Assembly: GCA_020740775.1 (NCBI GenBank)
Contig: JAHEWK010000011.1
Location: 682,001 to 746,000, forward strand
Source of the DNA: Ilyonectria destructans
Taxonomy: Eukaryota; Ascomycota; Sordariomycetes; Hypocreales; Nectriaceae
Direction: 5' to 3'
Length of the DNA stretch: 64,000 nucleotides
Shown here: piece after piece, positions 32,201-43,942 of the stretch
How positions within the stretch are numbered: the stretch's first letter is position 1
Layout: every line of letters begins with the position of its first letter
Notes under the pieces: generated by a model
The model's input: only the letters and a program-made list of their open reading frames with translations
Databases searched by the model: none
Told to the model about the DNA's origin: nothing
Program-made: the position numbers and the translations under genes

Positions 32201-32759
32201 CAACTCACTCTCCGAAGGCGACACACTGCACGTCGCCATCCGCCCCTCCCAAGCAGCATTCGGCCTCCCTTCAGACCCAGAGTCCACACCGATAGTTTGT
32301 GTCGCCGCAGGCACCGGGCTGGCGCCTTTCCGTGGTTTCATCCAGGAACGAGCAGCAATGATCGGCTCTGGACGCAAACTCGCACCAGCAATCCTATTCT
32401 TCGGATGCCGATCGCCAGATGTGGATGACCTTTACCGCCAAGAATTGGACAAGTGGCAAAGCCTTGGTGCTGTGGATGTACGCCGAGCATATAGCCGTGC
32501 TTCGGAGAAAAGTGAAGGGTGCCGCCATGTGCAAGATCGTATGTGGAAGGACCGCGAAGATGTCATTGACTTGTGGCAAAAAGGTGCTACTGTCTTTGTA
32601 TGCGGATCGAGAGGTGTTGCTGAGTCGGCCAAGGAGTCCATCATCACGATCAAAATTGAGATGGAAAGCAGGATAGATGGCAAGACAGACCTGGAGGCTA
32701 CCCAAAAGTGGTTTGAGTCTCTGAGGAATATCCGCTACGTAACGGATGTTTTTGATTAG
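29275..32759 (+). CDS. CYP505-family self-sufficient P450:NADPH-P450 reductase
   Basis: Predicted 1072-aa fusion enzyme of the P450foxy/BM3 type, which hydroxylates fatty acids at subterminal positions using NADPH. Exons 29275-29398, 29456-29574, 29632-29667, 29717-31783, 31834-32030 and 32084-32759; introns are 49-57 bp and the third exon is only 36 bp. P450 domain: oxygen-binding I-helix FLIAGHETTSG (about residue 265), K-helix ETLR, and heme loop FGNGMRGCIGRPFA with ligand Cys411. Reductase: FMN-binding TILYGSNSGTCESLA (about residue 500), FAD block RQYSVSSSP, NADPH block AAGTGLAPFRGF, and C-terminal aromatic-containing tail. Length matches fungal relatives (about 1,060 aa) and all key residues are present, so it looks functional. 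Probably on the ER face or cytosolic; no N-terminal membrane anchor, as usual for CYP505. Confidence 0.95.
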
Positions 32760-33841
32760 ATTTGGTTGTTATAGGGACAATTTATGGAGTACTGGGTCTA
32801 TAGCCATCAGTTGAAAATGAAGTGGAGTTTCCTATTTATAGAGATATTACTATGAATAGCCTGGACCGCATTTTTGACGAGCTCAATTGATTGTACTAAC
32901 TTCATCCGCCAAATCACTGCAATCTTGTCACATACACGTATTTCTGTCGACTCCCACCACTGGCCGGACACACAAACATTCATCACATTAATGTGCCACG
33001 CCCCCTGGTAGCCACATGACTGATACCTCAAAACGTCTTAAAATCAAACTCTGGGGGCATCGGAGCGCCAACTTTCCGACACCCTGCGGGTGGCCCATGT
33101 GACAAAGCCAAACGTGGCACCTCCTCACACACTCCAGGTGGTGTGTATCTCCGACACCCAAAGCACACGCCCGCTATTGCCGCCTGGAGACGTTACACTC
33201 AGACAAAAGCCAAATAAGATATCGATTGGGAACCATTATTCAAATTCAAGACACTGACTTAACCCTTGAATTTATATACAGGAGCTATTATTAGAGACTC
33301 AAGATGCTAGCGCCAAAGCTCCTATCCATGGCCAGGCCCTCAGAATCTGACAATATTCGGCAGTGTGGACATTGTAGTATGGAATATCAGCCTTCCAACA
33401 TAGATCTGATAATGAGTCACTAGGGAGGTAGACCTGGAAATTTTGACCGGAAGCTAGACGTCCTTGTAATTCATGCGTGGCGAGGTGTAACCTTGATGGC
33501 CATTTGGTGTTGTGGGCGAGGGAGAAACGACCTTCAAATATCAGGAACAGAAACGGCCAGCACGAACTTTGGAATGCGTCGATTATCAGTGCACTAAACT
33601 CCTAGATTATCTAATCGTAATGGAAGTATAAACATTGCGTACAAAGATGGAGAAAATGGGTGTTACGATTCTGCGAAGCCTAGAGCAGTGACGTAGAAGT
33701 TGCTGGTGCATTTGCAATACGAACCGAAAGGGTACCGCAGATAAATGACTCACCAGTAGTGAATCAAACCCACCCTTCCCTATTTAATGCATGGTGTCTC
33801 AAAACTTCCAAATAATTCCCAACACTTCTATATACATCAAA
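32760..33841. other. Intergenic, no gene seen
   Basis: 1.1 kb between the P450 and the kinase-like gene. Cytosine-rich segments with gacacc/ccacacc elements at 33070-33180 look promoter-like. No coding pattern recognised. Confidence 0.55.
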
Positions 33842-34483
33842 ATGAACAAGCCACAAACCTCCAGAACGACCAATTTCGCCCAAGGGAAGGTCGTTGTGCT
33901 CAACGGCTTCCCTGGGACTGGGAAGTTTACCATACTCCGACACCTGCAGGACCACAGTTGGCGGGGCAAGACATGGAGTCGACTCATTGACAATCATCTC
34001 CTAATCGATCCGGTTCAGGCGGTGTACCCTGATCGTGGTCATGCCCATTATCAACTACGACGCCGGATGCGAGATATCATCTTCTCCTCTCTCCGGGAAG
34101 TTGTTAGAGAAGGACATCTGATATTGATGAGTGTGTGTCTGGCGGATAATGAGGTCGATAGGCAGGTTCTGAAAGAGCATCTCGACCTCGTCCGCGACAC
34201 GGACATTCCCTTATACTGGATCAATGTGCACTGCGACCTTGGTGTTTTGGAACAGCGAGCTACGAGCACAGAGCGGGTTCGGGGCACGAAACGTAAGTTG
34301 ACTAACTTGCAGACATTACGCAAGTTGGTCGATGAAAATCAGCTCATTAGTCCTTCAATAACGGAGAATATCAACCTGGTCACAAAGTCTCTGGATGTCA
34401 GTGGGAGTATAAAGGAAGCTGTGGAGGGTATTGAAACGATTATTACCGATTCAGAGCCCGTTACTCAATATCAAAGTCCATAA
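33842..34483 (+). CDS. P-loop NTPase / small-molecule kinase-like protein
   Basis: Predicted 213-aa single-exon protein. It opens with a strand VVVLNGFPGTGKFTILRHL containing the Walker A motif GFPGTGKFT near residue 20. DNHLLIDPVQAVYPDR, a basic LRRRMRD helix, HLILMSVCLAD (strand preceding a Walker B-like site) and LYWINVHCDLGVLEQRATS (lid region with Arg) follow. This order resembles AAA_33/zeta-toxin or chloramphenicol-phosphotransferase-like kinases that act on small molecules. ATG 33842 (context caaaATGAAC) is preferred; an in-frame ATG at 33791 would add 17 residues. Substrate unknown. Confidence 0.78.
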   Translation: MNKPQTSRTTNFAQGKVVVLNGFPGTGKFTILRHLQDHSWRGKTWSRLIDNHLLIDPVQAVYPDRGHAHYQLRRRMRDIIFSSLREVVREGHLILMSVCLADNEVDRQVLKEHLDLVRDTDIPLYWINVHCDLGVLEQRATSTERVRGTKRKLTNLQTLRKLVDENQLISPSITENINLVTKSLDVSGSIKEAVEGIETIITDSEPVTQYQSP

Positions 34484-34670
34484 CTAATGATGCTCGCATC
34501 CTCCATGTGGCTGCAGTTGTTGGGGAACGCATACTAGTCCGGCGATAGATTGAGGGATGGGCAGTGAAATGTAGCAAGTAAACAACGGTCCATTATTTGA
34601 ATTTAAAAGTGATATCATTTGAATGGTATGGTGACCGAGCATGAATGTTTCCATGGAGTGGATATAGAGC

Positions 34671-36727
34671 CTACGACGACTGCTTCCTCGAAGAATCCTT
34701 CTCGCCGTCTGACACATCCGGGGCAAGTGCTGGGTCTTTGACCTCCACGCCTTCAGTCATAGGGTCCTGGCCAATCATGTGATGCTATAATTGTGTTAAC
34801 GATTATCATTCCAGATGCATGCAAAAGCGGTTGTGTTACCTTGATGTTGATCTTGGGTCCCTTGAACCACTTGTGGGCATCAACGAAGAACCAGATCACA
34901 ATGAGAATCATAGGCACGCCCTGGACGAATTAGTATAATTCGAATTGCATCGGATTGGAACAACTTACAAATACCACGACAGTCCAGTTCATGCCATCAG
35001 CCGTCAGGTTAGCGCCATCGTAAGCCGGGAAGCAGAAGATGGGCATCATAACCAACGCAAACATGCAAGAGACGATACCACAAGGGACGCTGAACTTTCC
35101 AAGGCTCCAGGGTCCGGGGCGAAAGTTGTTCCCGACAAAGGCGATCTTGATGAAGACGGGAAGGACAAAGGCAATGTAGGCAGCAATGGCGCCAATGGAA
35201 AAGATGGCTGCAATGCTAGCATCTCCTCCGAATAGTAGGAGCATGCACAGGACTCCGATCAAAGTATTGAACCAGACCGCGTTGACGGGCGTGAGGGTAT
35301 GTCGGTTGACTTTCTTGAGGAGTGGGCTGAGCACGCCGTAGCAGTCATCTCGGGCATATGCAAAGCAGACTCTACTCGCGCTAACCATGCAGCCCTGGCC
35401 CATTGAGTAAGCGCAGACGATTGTCATACACAAAACAGCAATGGCGATTGGCTCGGGAAGGATTTGAACCAGATACGCGGCCCAGGGTTGGCCCTATATG
35501 GCAATTAGTAGGCGGTACGAACCTGGAGTTTTGGCGCCATTGACTTACCAAATCGCTCTCAAAGATTTGTTCGACATCCTGAATAGTATACGCAATAAGA
35601 ACGTTCAAAATGAACCCCAAGATAGATCCAGAGACAGCGGTCATGACAATGGATCGCGGTGTGGCAACCGACGCATTGGAGCATTCCTCTGACAAGTGAA
35701 ACGAAGAGTCTAGTAAGAGAAGAGATACGTGGTTAGCAAGGAACTTTGGTGAACCCATGGGCGTATTGATGAGGGGACGAACCATAGCCAGACATTGTCC
35801 AAGTAATGGCGAGAAAGGACATCATAACCGAGATACCATCAGGCCAGTCGGTATAGTTTTGGATGCCCCAAGCAAAGTCGCTCGATTGGAATTTCGGGGT
35901 CACCTTGCTGGCTGCTGGGATAATGATGATGGTAATGAATAAGCAAGCGACATTGACCACGGTTCCCACAGAGTTGATGTTCGCGATCCACCGCGTGGGC
36001 ATGCTGCTCAGAACTGACTGAGTGATCATGATGAAAACTGTGAGTAGGAACGTCTGCCAGTCCGTTGGGACGTAGTCGGGGTTTCTCATCGACGCGACAG
36101 CGAGAATCATTCCAGCTAGTCAATTGGTCAGGCACAAAACCGGCACCGAGAAAGATAGTTTGCACTCACCACATCCGTAGCCAACACTTGGGGCACCAGT
36201 GACTTGCACCAGCCAGTTTGCCCAACCGGTAATCCAGGCCGCGAGGGGGCCATACTTGGGACCCGCGAGGACAGCCGCCGCATAATACAGGCCTCCAGAG
36301 GTCGGCATACTAGATGCCAATTCTGCCATTGACATGGCAACCTACTTCTGTTAGGATCAGCTAGTCAAGAAAGGCAGCAGGCTTACACAGAGAACGAAGA
36401 TGACGGAGAGAAGCCAGCCCCAGGTATTAGCTGCTGGGCCAGCTGGAGGCAGAATTAGCAACACGTCTTAATTCATTCCAATTGATACATACCATAGCCA
36501 AGTCCATACCACATGGTGGTTCCGATACTCGGGAGGAGACCCATGACCGCGAAGCTGACAGCGAATGTTGTCCATGAAGAAAACTCGCGCTTGAACTCTT
36601 GCTTGTATCCCAGCGCTGCAAGTGTTTGCTCATCCGCCGTCAGGTCGGCAAGATTATCGGGAAGATCGCCACTGGCAAGCACGCTCGTTACCGCAGGCGC
36701 GGCATTGGCTTCCTCATCGACCGCCAT
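34671..36727 (-). CDS. GABA/choline-type APC-superfamily permease
   Basis: Predicted 558-aa plasma-membrane transporter encoded by eight exons on the minus strand: 36727-36493, 36442-36387, 36341-36170, 36115-35783, 35709-35549, 35493-34969, 34920-34840 and 34784-34671; introns 45-73 bp. The order of blocks is that of fungal amino-acid/choline permeases (Uga4/Hnm1 type): FAVSFAVMGLLPSIGTTMWY, SMAELASSMPTSGGLYYAAA, GWANWLVQVTGAPSVGYG, SGYDSSFHLSEECSNASVAT, VSASRVCFAYARDD and FNTLIGVLCMLLLFGG. About 12 membrane helices. The cytoplasmic C terminus is Glu/Asp/Ser-rich. Start at ATG 36727. All exon joins keep phase, so the gene appears intact. Exact substrate cannot be told from sequence. Confidence 0.93.
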
Positions 36728-39220
36728 GTTGGGCAAGATTCCGAGTGTCAGGTGACTGGGGTGCTGGTCGACTGTCGAGGCAGCTGAACTTAAGGCGAAG
36801 GATTCAATCCTGCGAACGACTCGAACGGAAATGGCAACACTTAAATAAGATCCCAGTAGGTTACTCGAATCGGGAGGAACGCGGGGTAAATAACATCGGT
36901 CGTCAAAAGGTTTGCGTCGGGCAGCCCGATATCACAGCAAGTTACCTAGCTCACACGCCTTAGTCAAACGCCACACGAACCGACACGTTCAACCTGCACA
37001 CATCACATATCTATACCCTCTTGAATGGAGCAGATGGCGATCCCCCTAAGAGCTGAAAGGGATAGTGCAATGCTCGTGGGGGTGTGATAAGACGTAGATA
37101 AGCCGGGGCAGAAGATAGCATTCCTTATCTTCCACGTATCACATGTACGTTGTACGACCATATCCCTGCATTCCGCGACACTAGAGAGAAGGGAAATGAG
37201 GAGGTTTGATACCCCCCCAGTTGCGGGCCGTCCCAAAACGGTCAATGGCTTGCATTTCCACCCCTCGCCACTGCGGCGCCCACGATGAAGGGGCCACTGC
37301 TTGAATCTCTTATCTCTCGTTATTGCCGGCTGGTCCATGATGTGTGAAAGAGCTGCCAAACCAGCACAGATATCCAATAATTACGAAACAATATCGTGAT
37401 TAGTGCGGAGATATTCCGCCTGTCGAACCTTTTTTGTTCCGGAAGTTCCGAGATAAACTCTCTTGGTGGTTTCCCGACTGTGCAAGGGTTTGCGGGACTC
37501 CTCAAGTATCATCGCATGGAATCGCCCCGTCCATACATGCACTGGGTATTTACAATCTTGCTACTTCCTCGTTTAGTTTCGTTGCGGTTCATGTCTCGGG
37601 TCTTGCGTCAAATATTCGAATGCTCAATTGAAACCTTTGACCGCGAGTCTCAACGAAGAACAGGAGAATGCGGCATGAGGATGTTTCTCAATTCGCATCG
37701 TGCCTTGGTCATGTTTCATGCAAGCTGCCGAGAGTGGATCACTAATGATACGCTAACTTATTTTGCCTCTCTATATCGTCAACTCCGCCCTGGCAGATGA
37801 CTTCAAGATCGTCGAGGTCCAGTTCGTATGCACCGGGATGGGATCTAGTTGACAGCAACCCCACGAGAGTGTGCTTCGACACAAACTTGTTTATGTGCCG
37901 CTTAGTCCATTAATCTTGACTCAAACGACGGATCAAACACCGACTCAGTCTACAATATGGATGCCTTGAGTTTGGTGGTCCAATTTATGTATTCTCTCTT
38001 CATAACAACGCCAAGCCACCGATAGCATCCACAACGGCCAAATCTTACCAATCTACGCATCCACTTGAACCAGGCGGGATCTTGACAGTAGAACATTTCT
38101 TATTTATATGCCTGTAGATTTGTAACCTATAATTGTCTGTTTGTACGACTCGTCTGTGCTCGGGACCGTGTTTGCCACCCAACCGCCACGGAGCTGTCAG
38201 CAAGAGAGTGGCGCGCTAGCTGTGGCCAACTTACAATAAGCATATAGAAAGAGGAGTAGAGTTCTGACGCGAGGCAAGCTGCTAAACAATAACTGCCTAG
38301 CATGGGGACATGATATGTGGAAGAATGGATCGCGCGAAGTTTGTTCTTACCCCGCGTTCAGATGTAATTGATGTGACATGTCAATTCTAATAAACCAACC
38401 AGATCGCAGAGCATCGAGTGGGGGAGTTCCTTCAGCATCCATGATCGGCTTAACCGCTACGTATCAACAATTTGCAATTATCGAGCTACCGTCTCAATAA
38501 TGAACAACGCTGTAGCAGGGAATATCGTGAGATATTTGAGAAACATCAAGATAACACTTCTTGAGATGTTGAAGACTCTGAAAACCAATATGCGGCCATC
38601 CCTAGCTAAGCCACCAGTGAGATATTGACAAACGCAGATTCATCAGCAACAGCGGAGCCGCCAGTCAATTTTCAACCAGCTGGGGCTTCTTTCCGATGGC
38701 CAACAAACCAGGTCAAACAGATACAACCTCTTGGATAAAAATGATGTGAGAAGGCGACGAGTTGTTCACAGGGAGGCTCTTTCCGATCCGATTTCCACCA
38801 GATATAATCTCCAAATATTAATGGGATATAATAAAATAGATAAAACGAAAACGAAAAACGTATTAGAAGGGGTGGATATTACGGCCGCATGAAGCCCCGC
38901 GATGCTGCAATTCTGCTCAATCAGACAAGTGAACATTTAATACGAGGTTTGCGGTGATAACTGCAACCAAAATAGAGTATTAAAAATACACATGTTCATT
39001 ACATAGCTACCGATTAACCAGAGTCGTTAAATCTAGAAAAGACCAAGGTTTTATTTGTTCGATTCGATACTGGTTTCAACATCTCACCTTGTTGCCCAGG
39101 TACACAGTGCGGCTCACATGATGCATCGCCACTTTCTGGACGATACTCACGTATTAATTACTTGTTTCTATTTTCCGCCTCGTATGAGGCACATTTCTGA
39201 ACATGGCAAGAGGGGGCTAG
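36728..39220. other. 2.5-kb gene-poor, partly AT-rich stretch
   Basis: No supportable gene. The first kilobase is the permease promoter side. From about 38360 to 39060 the DNA is AT-rich with many stops in all frames, consistent with decayed sequence. It leads directly into the module relic at 39221. Confidence 0.5.
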
Positions 39221-39505
39221 AACGACAATAACTCCCAACATGAGCGCGGCAGCGCCGAAGTCATCGGCACAGTAGAGAACTATGCTGAGATAACATCCCA
39301 ACTACAAGATTTCTGGGGTCAGAAACAGGCTGAGATTCTTTCAAGTGTATTGGGTGAGACCAGTATCGATGGTATTAGCCCCAATCTACTTGATAAGGTG
39401 ATAGGGAGGCTCTTTGATCGATTTGAATCTGCTGTTGAGTTCAGCTCCCAATATGGATACAATGCAATCCTTAGCAACAGCGCATACTACACAATGGCGC
39501 ATTGA
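39221..39505 (+). pseudogene. Relic of a zinc-finger-module gene (helical part)
   Basis: One open frame between stops (TAG at 39218 and TGA at 39503) encodes EVIGTVENYAEITSQLQDFW, GQKQAEILSSVLGE and LLDKVIGRLFDRFESAVEFS. This closely parallels the segment after the zinc finger in the 537-aa protein at 47737-49502 (YLNEVMSQIRDFWDRKRDAI; LLNDMMGKIFDRFQSEM). No start codon, zinc finger or splice context remains, so it is a gene fragment. It lies 1.4 kb upstream of the HET-domain gene that carries the same module. Confidence 0.7.
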
Positions 39506-40885
39506 GCCAGCTGACAGAAAAGACAAGCAATTATTCCAGGAAAGCAGGTCGACCGAGACCAGCGAGGGCTGGACACAAGTGTGACCGACAAACCAGTCTT
39601 TCCAAGTGGGCAGCACGGGTTATCGGTCTCCTTTTGACATGGCGGGAGAGGGGACCGAGAATTGGGGGAATAACTTTCAACCATTTAGACGAGAGCTTAA
39701 GGTATTTCATTTATTTTATGGTTGCTTATTATGTTATGTTTCCTCGAAGAATAGACTCCTGTATTTCGTTACCATATATACAAAACATCCTCTTTGCTAG
39801 TATTGTAAATTGCTATATCCTCAGCGTCAAGACCTGGATCAAGTGCCCTATGTTATTCACAAACCTACATCATGTCTCTTGTGCAGCATTCCAGAGACGC
39901 TTAGAGCGCTCAGAAGAGTTGGACCTCTTGTACTGAAAGCTCTTGTCCCGGCAATTGGTTCGTCCTTCAACAAGTCCTTCGGAGGAAAACCTAGAGTGGA
40001 ATCCACTGGCCCTGTGCATAAATAACACCTCTTGCTGGATGTCTAACTTAGCCTTGTACCTGCTCTGGGCAATACCTCGATCATATTCATGCCGGTACAG
40101 CCTGTACAGTATATCAGTACAATGTGATTGTCAACTAAACATCGACATTTAAGGCTCGCAAGAAAGTGGCAAAATATGTACCCTGTCTGCCAGAACCTTA
40201 CTTTCTGTGACGTAGATTGCATATCATCATTCGTCTAGGCAAGACAGCAACTGTACCAGACCGAAGCACCGCATAGTGAATAATGCATGGCTGTGCAACA
40301 TAATGGGTCCACGTGTACAGAAGCAGTCATATCTGACTGAATGCCTAATATAGCCAAACAGGTGATTGCTGGGTTTTATTTAGGCACTGGTCGGGCAAAG
40401 GAACACGAGACTCGACTCCGGCCAAAATCCAGGATGCGTGACTCCTTGTTTTTCAACACGCCGTTTTCAACCAAAAATGCATGAGGCCGTGGCGGCCTGA
40501 TGGTTGCCTCTCTTATCTGGTGCATGCATATTACACGGCGGATTGGGTCTCAAGATTGCGAGGCTTGTCTCAACTAGTTCGCGGTCCGAGTCTTCCTCGG
40601 CGAAAAGACGCAATTGTTTTCGGTCGAACCAAAATACCAATTTAGGCAATCCATACTGGGGCTTCAAGAAGGCGGACAGGAGGCGTGTGCTGAGTCTTTA
40701 GCGTATCGGCACAAGTGTGCCACCAATCAAAGTCCGCTGCACCGCTGGGCCATTCGTAGCCTCGAAACGTCTGACGTGGGAGAGAACTATTTTAATCCCT
40801 TCCAACTCCAGCGCGTGCCAGATGGAATGTTAATTCATGCGATTCCACATTCTCTCAGTCGGCATCTTCGTCTCTCTCTCACACA
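39506..40885. other. Intergenic between relic and HET gene
   Basis: Short open frames only. The last 300 bp is presumably the HET-gene promoter. No repeat or RNA gene seen. Confidence 0.5.
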
Positions 40886-43300
40886 ATGCTTCTCCTAGAT
40901 ATCGCCACGCGCAAGCTTCTCCATCACGGCCCCGCCACGGGCTGGCCTGCCTATGCCGCCGTGTCACATTGTCGGGAGGACACAGAAATCACCATCAATG
41001 ACCTGCACAGCCTGGATACACAGGATCTGAAAGCAGATTCCAAGAGAGCCAGCTTCGCATGGATAAATCGTGCCTGTTCTGAAGCTCGAGCATTTGGCGT
41101 GGGAAAGCTCTGGGTCGATTCATTGTGCATCGATAGGTCATCAACTGCAGCGCTGTCCGAGGCCATCAACTCAATGTTCCAAATATACCAGGGCTCAGAG
41201 GTATGTCTCGTGCACCTCAGCGATATAGATTCGGAGAAAAATCCACTCGACAACCCAGGGCATCACATTCAGCACAGCAGATGGACGAGTCGAGTCTGGA
41301 TGCTCCAAGAGCTGATTGCGTCTGAAAATCTGCAATTTTACGACAATCAATGGAAACGAGTAGGAAACAAAAAATCCCTGCTTTCATTTCTTTCTCGTCT
41401 GCTTCAAGTCGACAGGGTTGTCTTGGAGAACTCGGAATATCTCCTTCAATTTCCTATCGGGCAGCGGATGTGTTGGGCTTCTCGGCTCTCGGCTATTCGG
41501 CAAGAAGACGTTGCGTACTCATTGCTGGGCATATTTGGGGTTAGCATGACCATTCTTTACGGCGAAGGGGAGAGAGCATTCATCCGACTACAAGAAGTGA
41601 TCCTACAGGATACTGACGATGCAACACTGTTTGCCTGGAAATCCGCTGGCGATGAACCCTATCGGGGTCTTTTTGCACACTCTCCATCTGAATACAAGCA
41701 TTTTGGGGCCCAGTCATATCGAATGCCTCTACGAATCCAAGGGCGGATTCAGACAAGCTCCGCTGGGATTCTTATCGACACATTCGGATATCACGATGAA
41801 GGAGCAGAAGTAATCTTGTGTCTTTTGGGAGAGAGCAAGCAGCAAGATGGCGCAAGAGGGTTCGGGATCTCTTTGAGCAAGTGGAAAAATTGTTATGTAA
41901 GATCTTCTCCATCGGTTTTGATCAACCTGGACCACTTGTCGAAGGGAAGGGCGAGAAGAATTTGCATCACTCGTGATGTGAGCCTGAGAAATTCGAGCAT
42001 TATCGCCATGCAAATTTCTCCCCAGTTGACGAAGCCAAACAAGCGTTTTGGGTTCATTGAGAATGGTTCAGAGAAGGGGGAAGCCGAAACCGAAACTAAA
42101 ATTCCTGATGAACCTGCCTCAACTGCCCACCAGATCGATCCGACGAATTGGATAAGGCCGGGTACATACACCTTTGCACCGGACGCCAGATCCGGCACAA
42201 TCGCCGTGTCCACGACTGCCCGAAATGCAACTGTGTTTCTAGGTACCATGGTGCCAATGCAAAAGTTTCGCCGTGGCCAGATATCTCACGGACGCATACA
42301 AGAGGAAAACACAGCCACGACGACATCTCAAAGCTTGTCCCACGAACAAGGAAGATATTTTAAAAAGCGTACAAGAAATGTGAGTCACTCAGCCGACAAC
42401 TTGGAATTTGATGAAGACATGGAGTTGTATCCAGATTTAGCCGAGGAAGTTCTAATTTTGGATGACAACCATCCATTGATGCATCTCGTGGAGGAGTTGA
42501 CAAAATTTGGTCTCATCCACTTCTCTCGATGGATGTCAACGCCGTATAACAGGGGAAACGAAAGATGTTCACCTCCAACAAGAAAACGACAAAAGACTCA
42601 AGGGTTCGAAGAGTATACCAACGTCAGGTTAACCACGGACTCGGAGGATGCAGGGGCTGTTATCATCAACGACCCAAGAATGAAGGGGCTCTTTGCCTGC
42701 CCCTTTCGACTTCGTTCGCCATATATACACCAGAGTTGCCTCAGAGAAGGTGCATTTTCCACCTTTCGGAACCTCTTGCAGCATCTGTTAGTAGCGCACC
42801 GCCTGCCATATTATTGTCCCATCTGTGGACAAATCTTTGCCATGGCTGAGGTTCGCGATGGCCACATTAGAAAAATGACGTGCAATCTACGAACTGCCCT
42901 AGAAGTCGAAGGCGTATCTGAGAATCAGATTATTCAACTTCTTGAAGGGGCTGGCTCACTACAATCGAAGGAACAACAGTGGTCATCGGTCTGGAATTCA
43001 ATTTTTCGCGCAAGTGAGGGGCCTCCAATGCCGTACTTGGCATCCGAGGTCGAGGGATGTATCCACTGGCTCAGAGGCTACTGGCTGAAATATGGACAAA
43101 GTGTCATCTTGGATTACTTGAAATCAAGGAAGCTCCAATGCGAGGAGTCTCACGTGAACAAACAAGAGCTGACGGCCTTGAATTACAAGACTTTGGATCG
43201 GATGATCGATGAAGTTCTCAAGAATTTCTTCCAACTCGAGGACGGAAACAACAATGAGAGTGGAATTGGAAGACTTCTGGAAACTCTACAAGGGATGTGA
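40886..43300 (+). CDS. HET-domain protein with C-terminal zinc-finger module
   Basis: Single-exon 804-aa protein. The N-terminal 260 residues form a HET domain (heterokaryon incompatibility, a TIR-related fold that triggers cell death in allorecognition): YAAVSHC at 23-29, GKLWVDSLCID at 73-83, SRWTSRVWMLQELIA at 131-145, and EDVAYSLLGIFGVSMTILYG typical of the HET-E/HET-D group. Residues 280-600 have no recognised domain. From about 605 a Cys/His module begins (CPFRLRSPYIHQSCL, HLLVAHRLPYYCPICGQIF, C-terminal His and Cys). It is followed by a helical region with WSSVWNSIFR and a tail to residue 804. The same module stands alone in the two neighbouring proteins. Inference: the module is the recognition or interaction part and HET the effector. 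No NACHT/NB-ARC or WD repeats are present. Confidence 0.88.
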   Translation: MLLLDIATRKLLHHGPATGWPAYAAVSHCREDTEITINDLHSLDTQDLKADSKRASFAWINRACSEARAFGVGKLWVDSLCIDRSSTAALSEAINSMFQIYQGSEVCLVHLSDIDSEKNPLDNPGHHIQHSRWTSRVWMLQELIASENLQFYDNQWKRVGNKKSLLSFLSRLLQVDRVVLENSEYLLQFPIGQRMCWASRLSAIRQEDVAYSLLGIFGVSMTILYGEGERAFIRLQEVILQDTDDATLFAWKSAGDEPYRGLFAHSPSEYKHFGAQSYRMPLRIQGRIQTSSAGILIDTFGYHDEGAEVILCLLGESKQQDGARGFGISLSKWKNCYVRSSPSVLINLDHLSKGRARRICITRDVSLRNSSIIAMQISPQLTKPNKRFGFIENGSEKGEAETETKIPDEPASTAHQIDPTNWIRPGTYTFAPDARSGTIAVSTTARNATVFLGTMVPMQKFRRGQISHGRIQEENTATTTSQSLSHEQGRYFKKRTRNVSHSADNLEFDEDMELYPDLAEEVLILDDNHPLMHLVEELTKFGLIHFSRWMSTPYNRGNERCSPPTRKRQKTQGFEEYTNVRLTTDSEDAGAVIINDPRMKGLFACPFRLRSPYIHQSCLREGAFSTFRNLLQHLLVAHRLPYYCPICGQIFAMAEVRDGHIRKMTCNLRTALEVEGVSENQIIQLLEGAGSLQSKEQQWSSVWNSIFRASEGPPMPYLASEVEGCIHWLRGYWLKYGQSVILDYLKSRKLQCEESHVNKQELTALNYKTLDRMIDEVLKNFFQLEDGNNNESGIGRLLETLQGM

Positions 43301-43942
43301 CCTTCATGAGTTTATTCAATTGACTTGATTCGTTTGCAAAAGCCTTATCTCTACACTCTTGTGGTATGCTGAAATCAAGACATGAATCAGTTATACAAAA
43401 GTAGGCATGACAGCTATATGTGTTAGTCGATGGTTGTATACGTTATCGTGATGATGAGGAAGACAACACCGTGAGTAGTTGACTGACAACCCATTCTATG
43501 GCCACACGTTCCATACATCCCCGATATACGGGAGCTTTTTCAGCTAGTCCTCTTGTTTAGGTGACATCCCCGTCGAGAAATTTGAAGGCAAACTTGATGT
43601 CCACTTTCCTTCTATTCAAGCAGTTTGGTCCAGAACAAAGAGAATTGGGGAAAAGAATATTTAACCAAAGTTTATTCAGGTCAAGATCACGTTGGATTGA
43701 CTCAATAGTTTGTTGTTGGCTAAAATGACGCGACGGACAGATCCATCCAGTTACTCTAATTTATCTCAACTAGCATAAACCATCAATTCATCAAACATCC
43801 CATCCCCAACCAGTAGCGAAAATTGCTAACAGTTGGAAGTCGTGCTGGGGGAAAGAAACCATTAAGTAAAACAACATGATAGCGCCTAATGAAACCAATT
43901 GAGATGTCTGATATTCACAATCACTTCCCTAAACAAATCCGC
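43301..43942. other. Convergent intergenic region
   Basis: 640 bp between the 3' ends of the HET gene and the 551-aa module gene. AT-rich; no gene seen. Confidence 0.6.
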
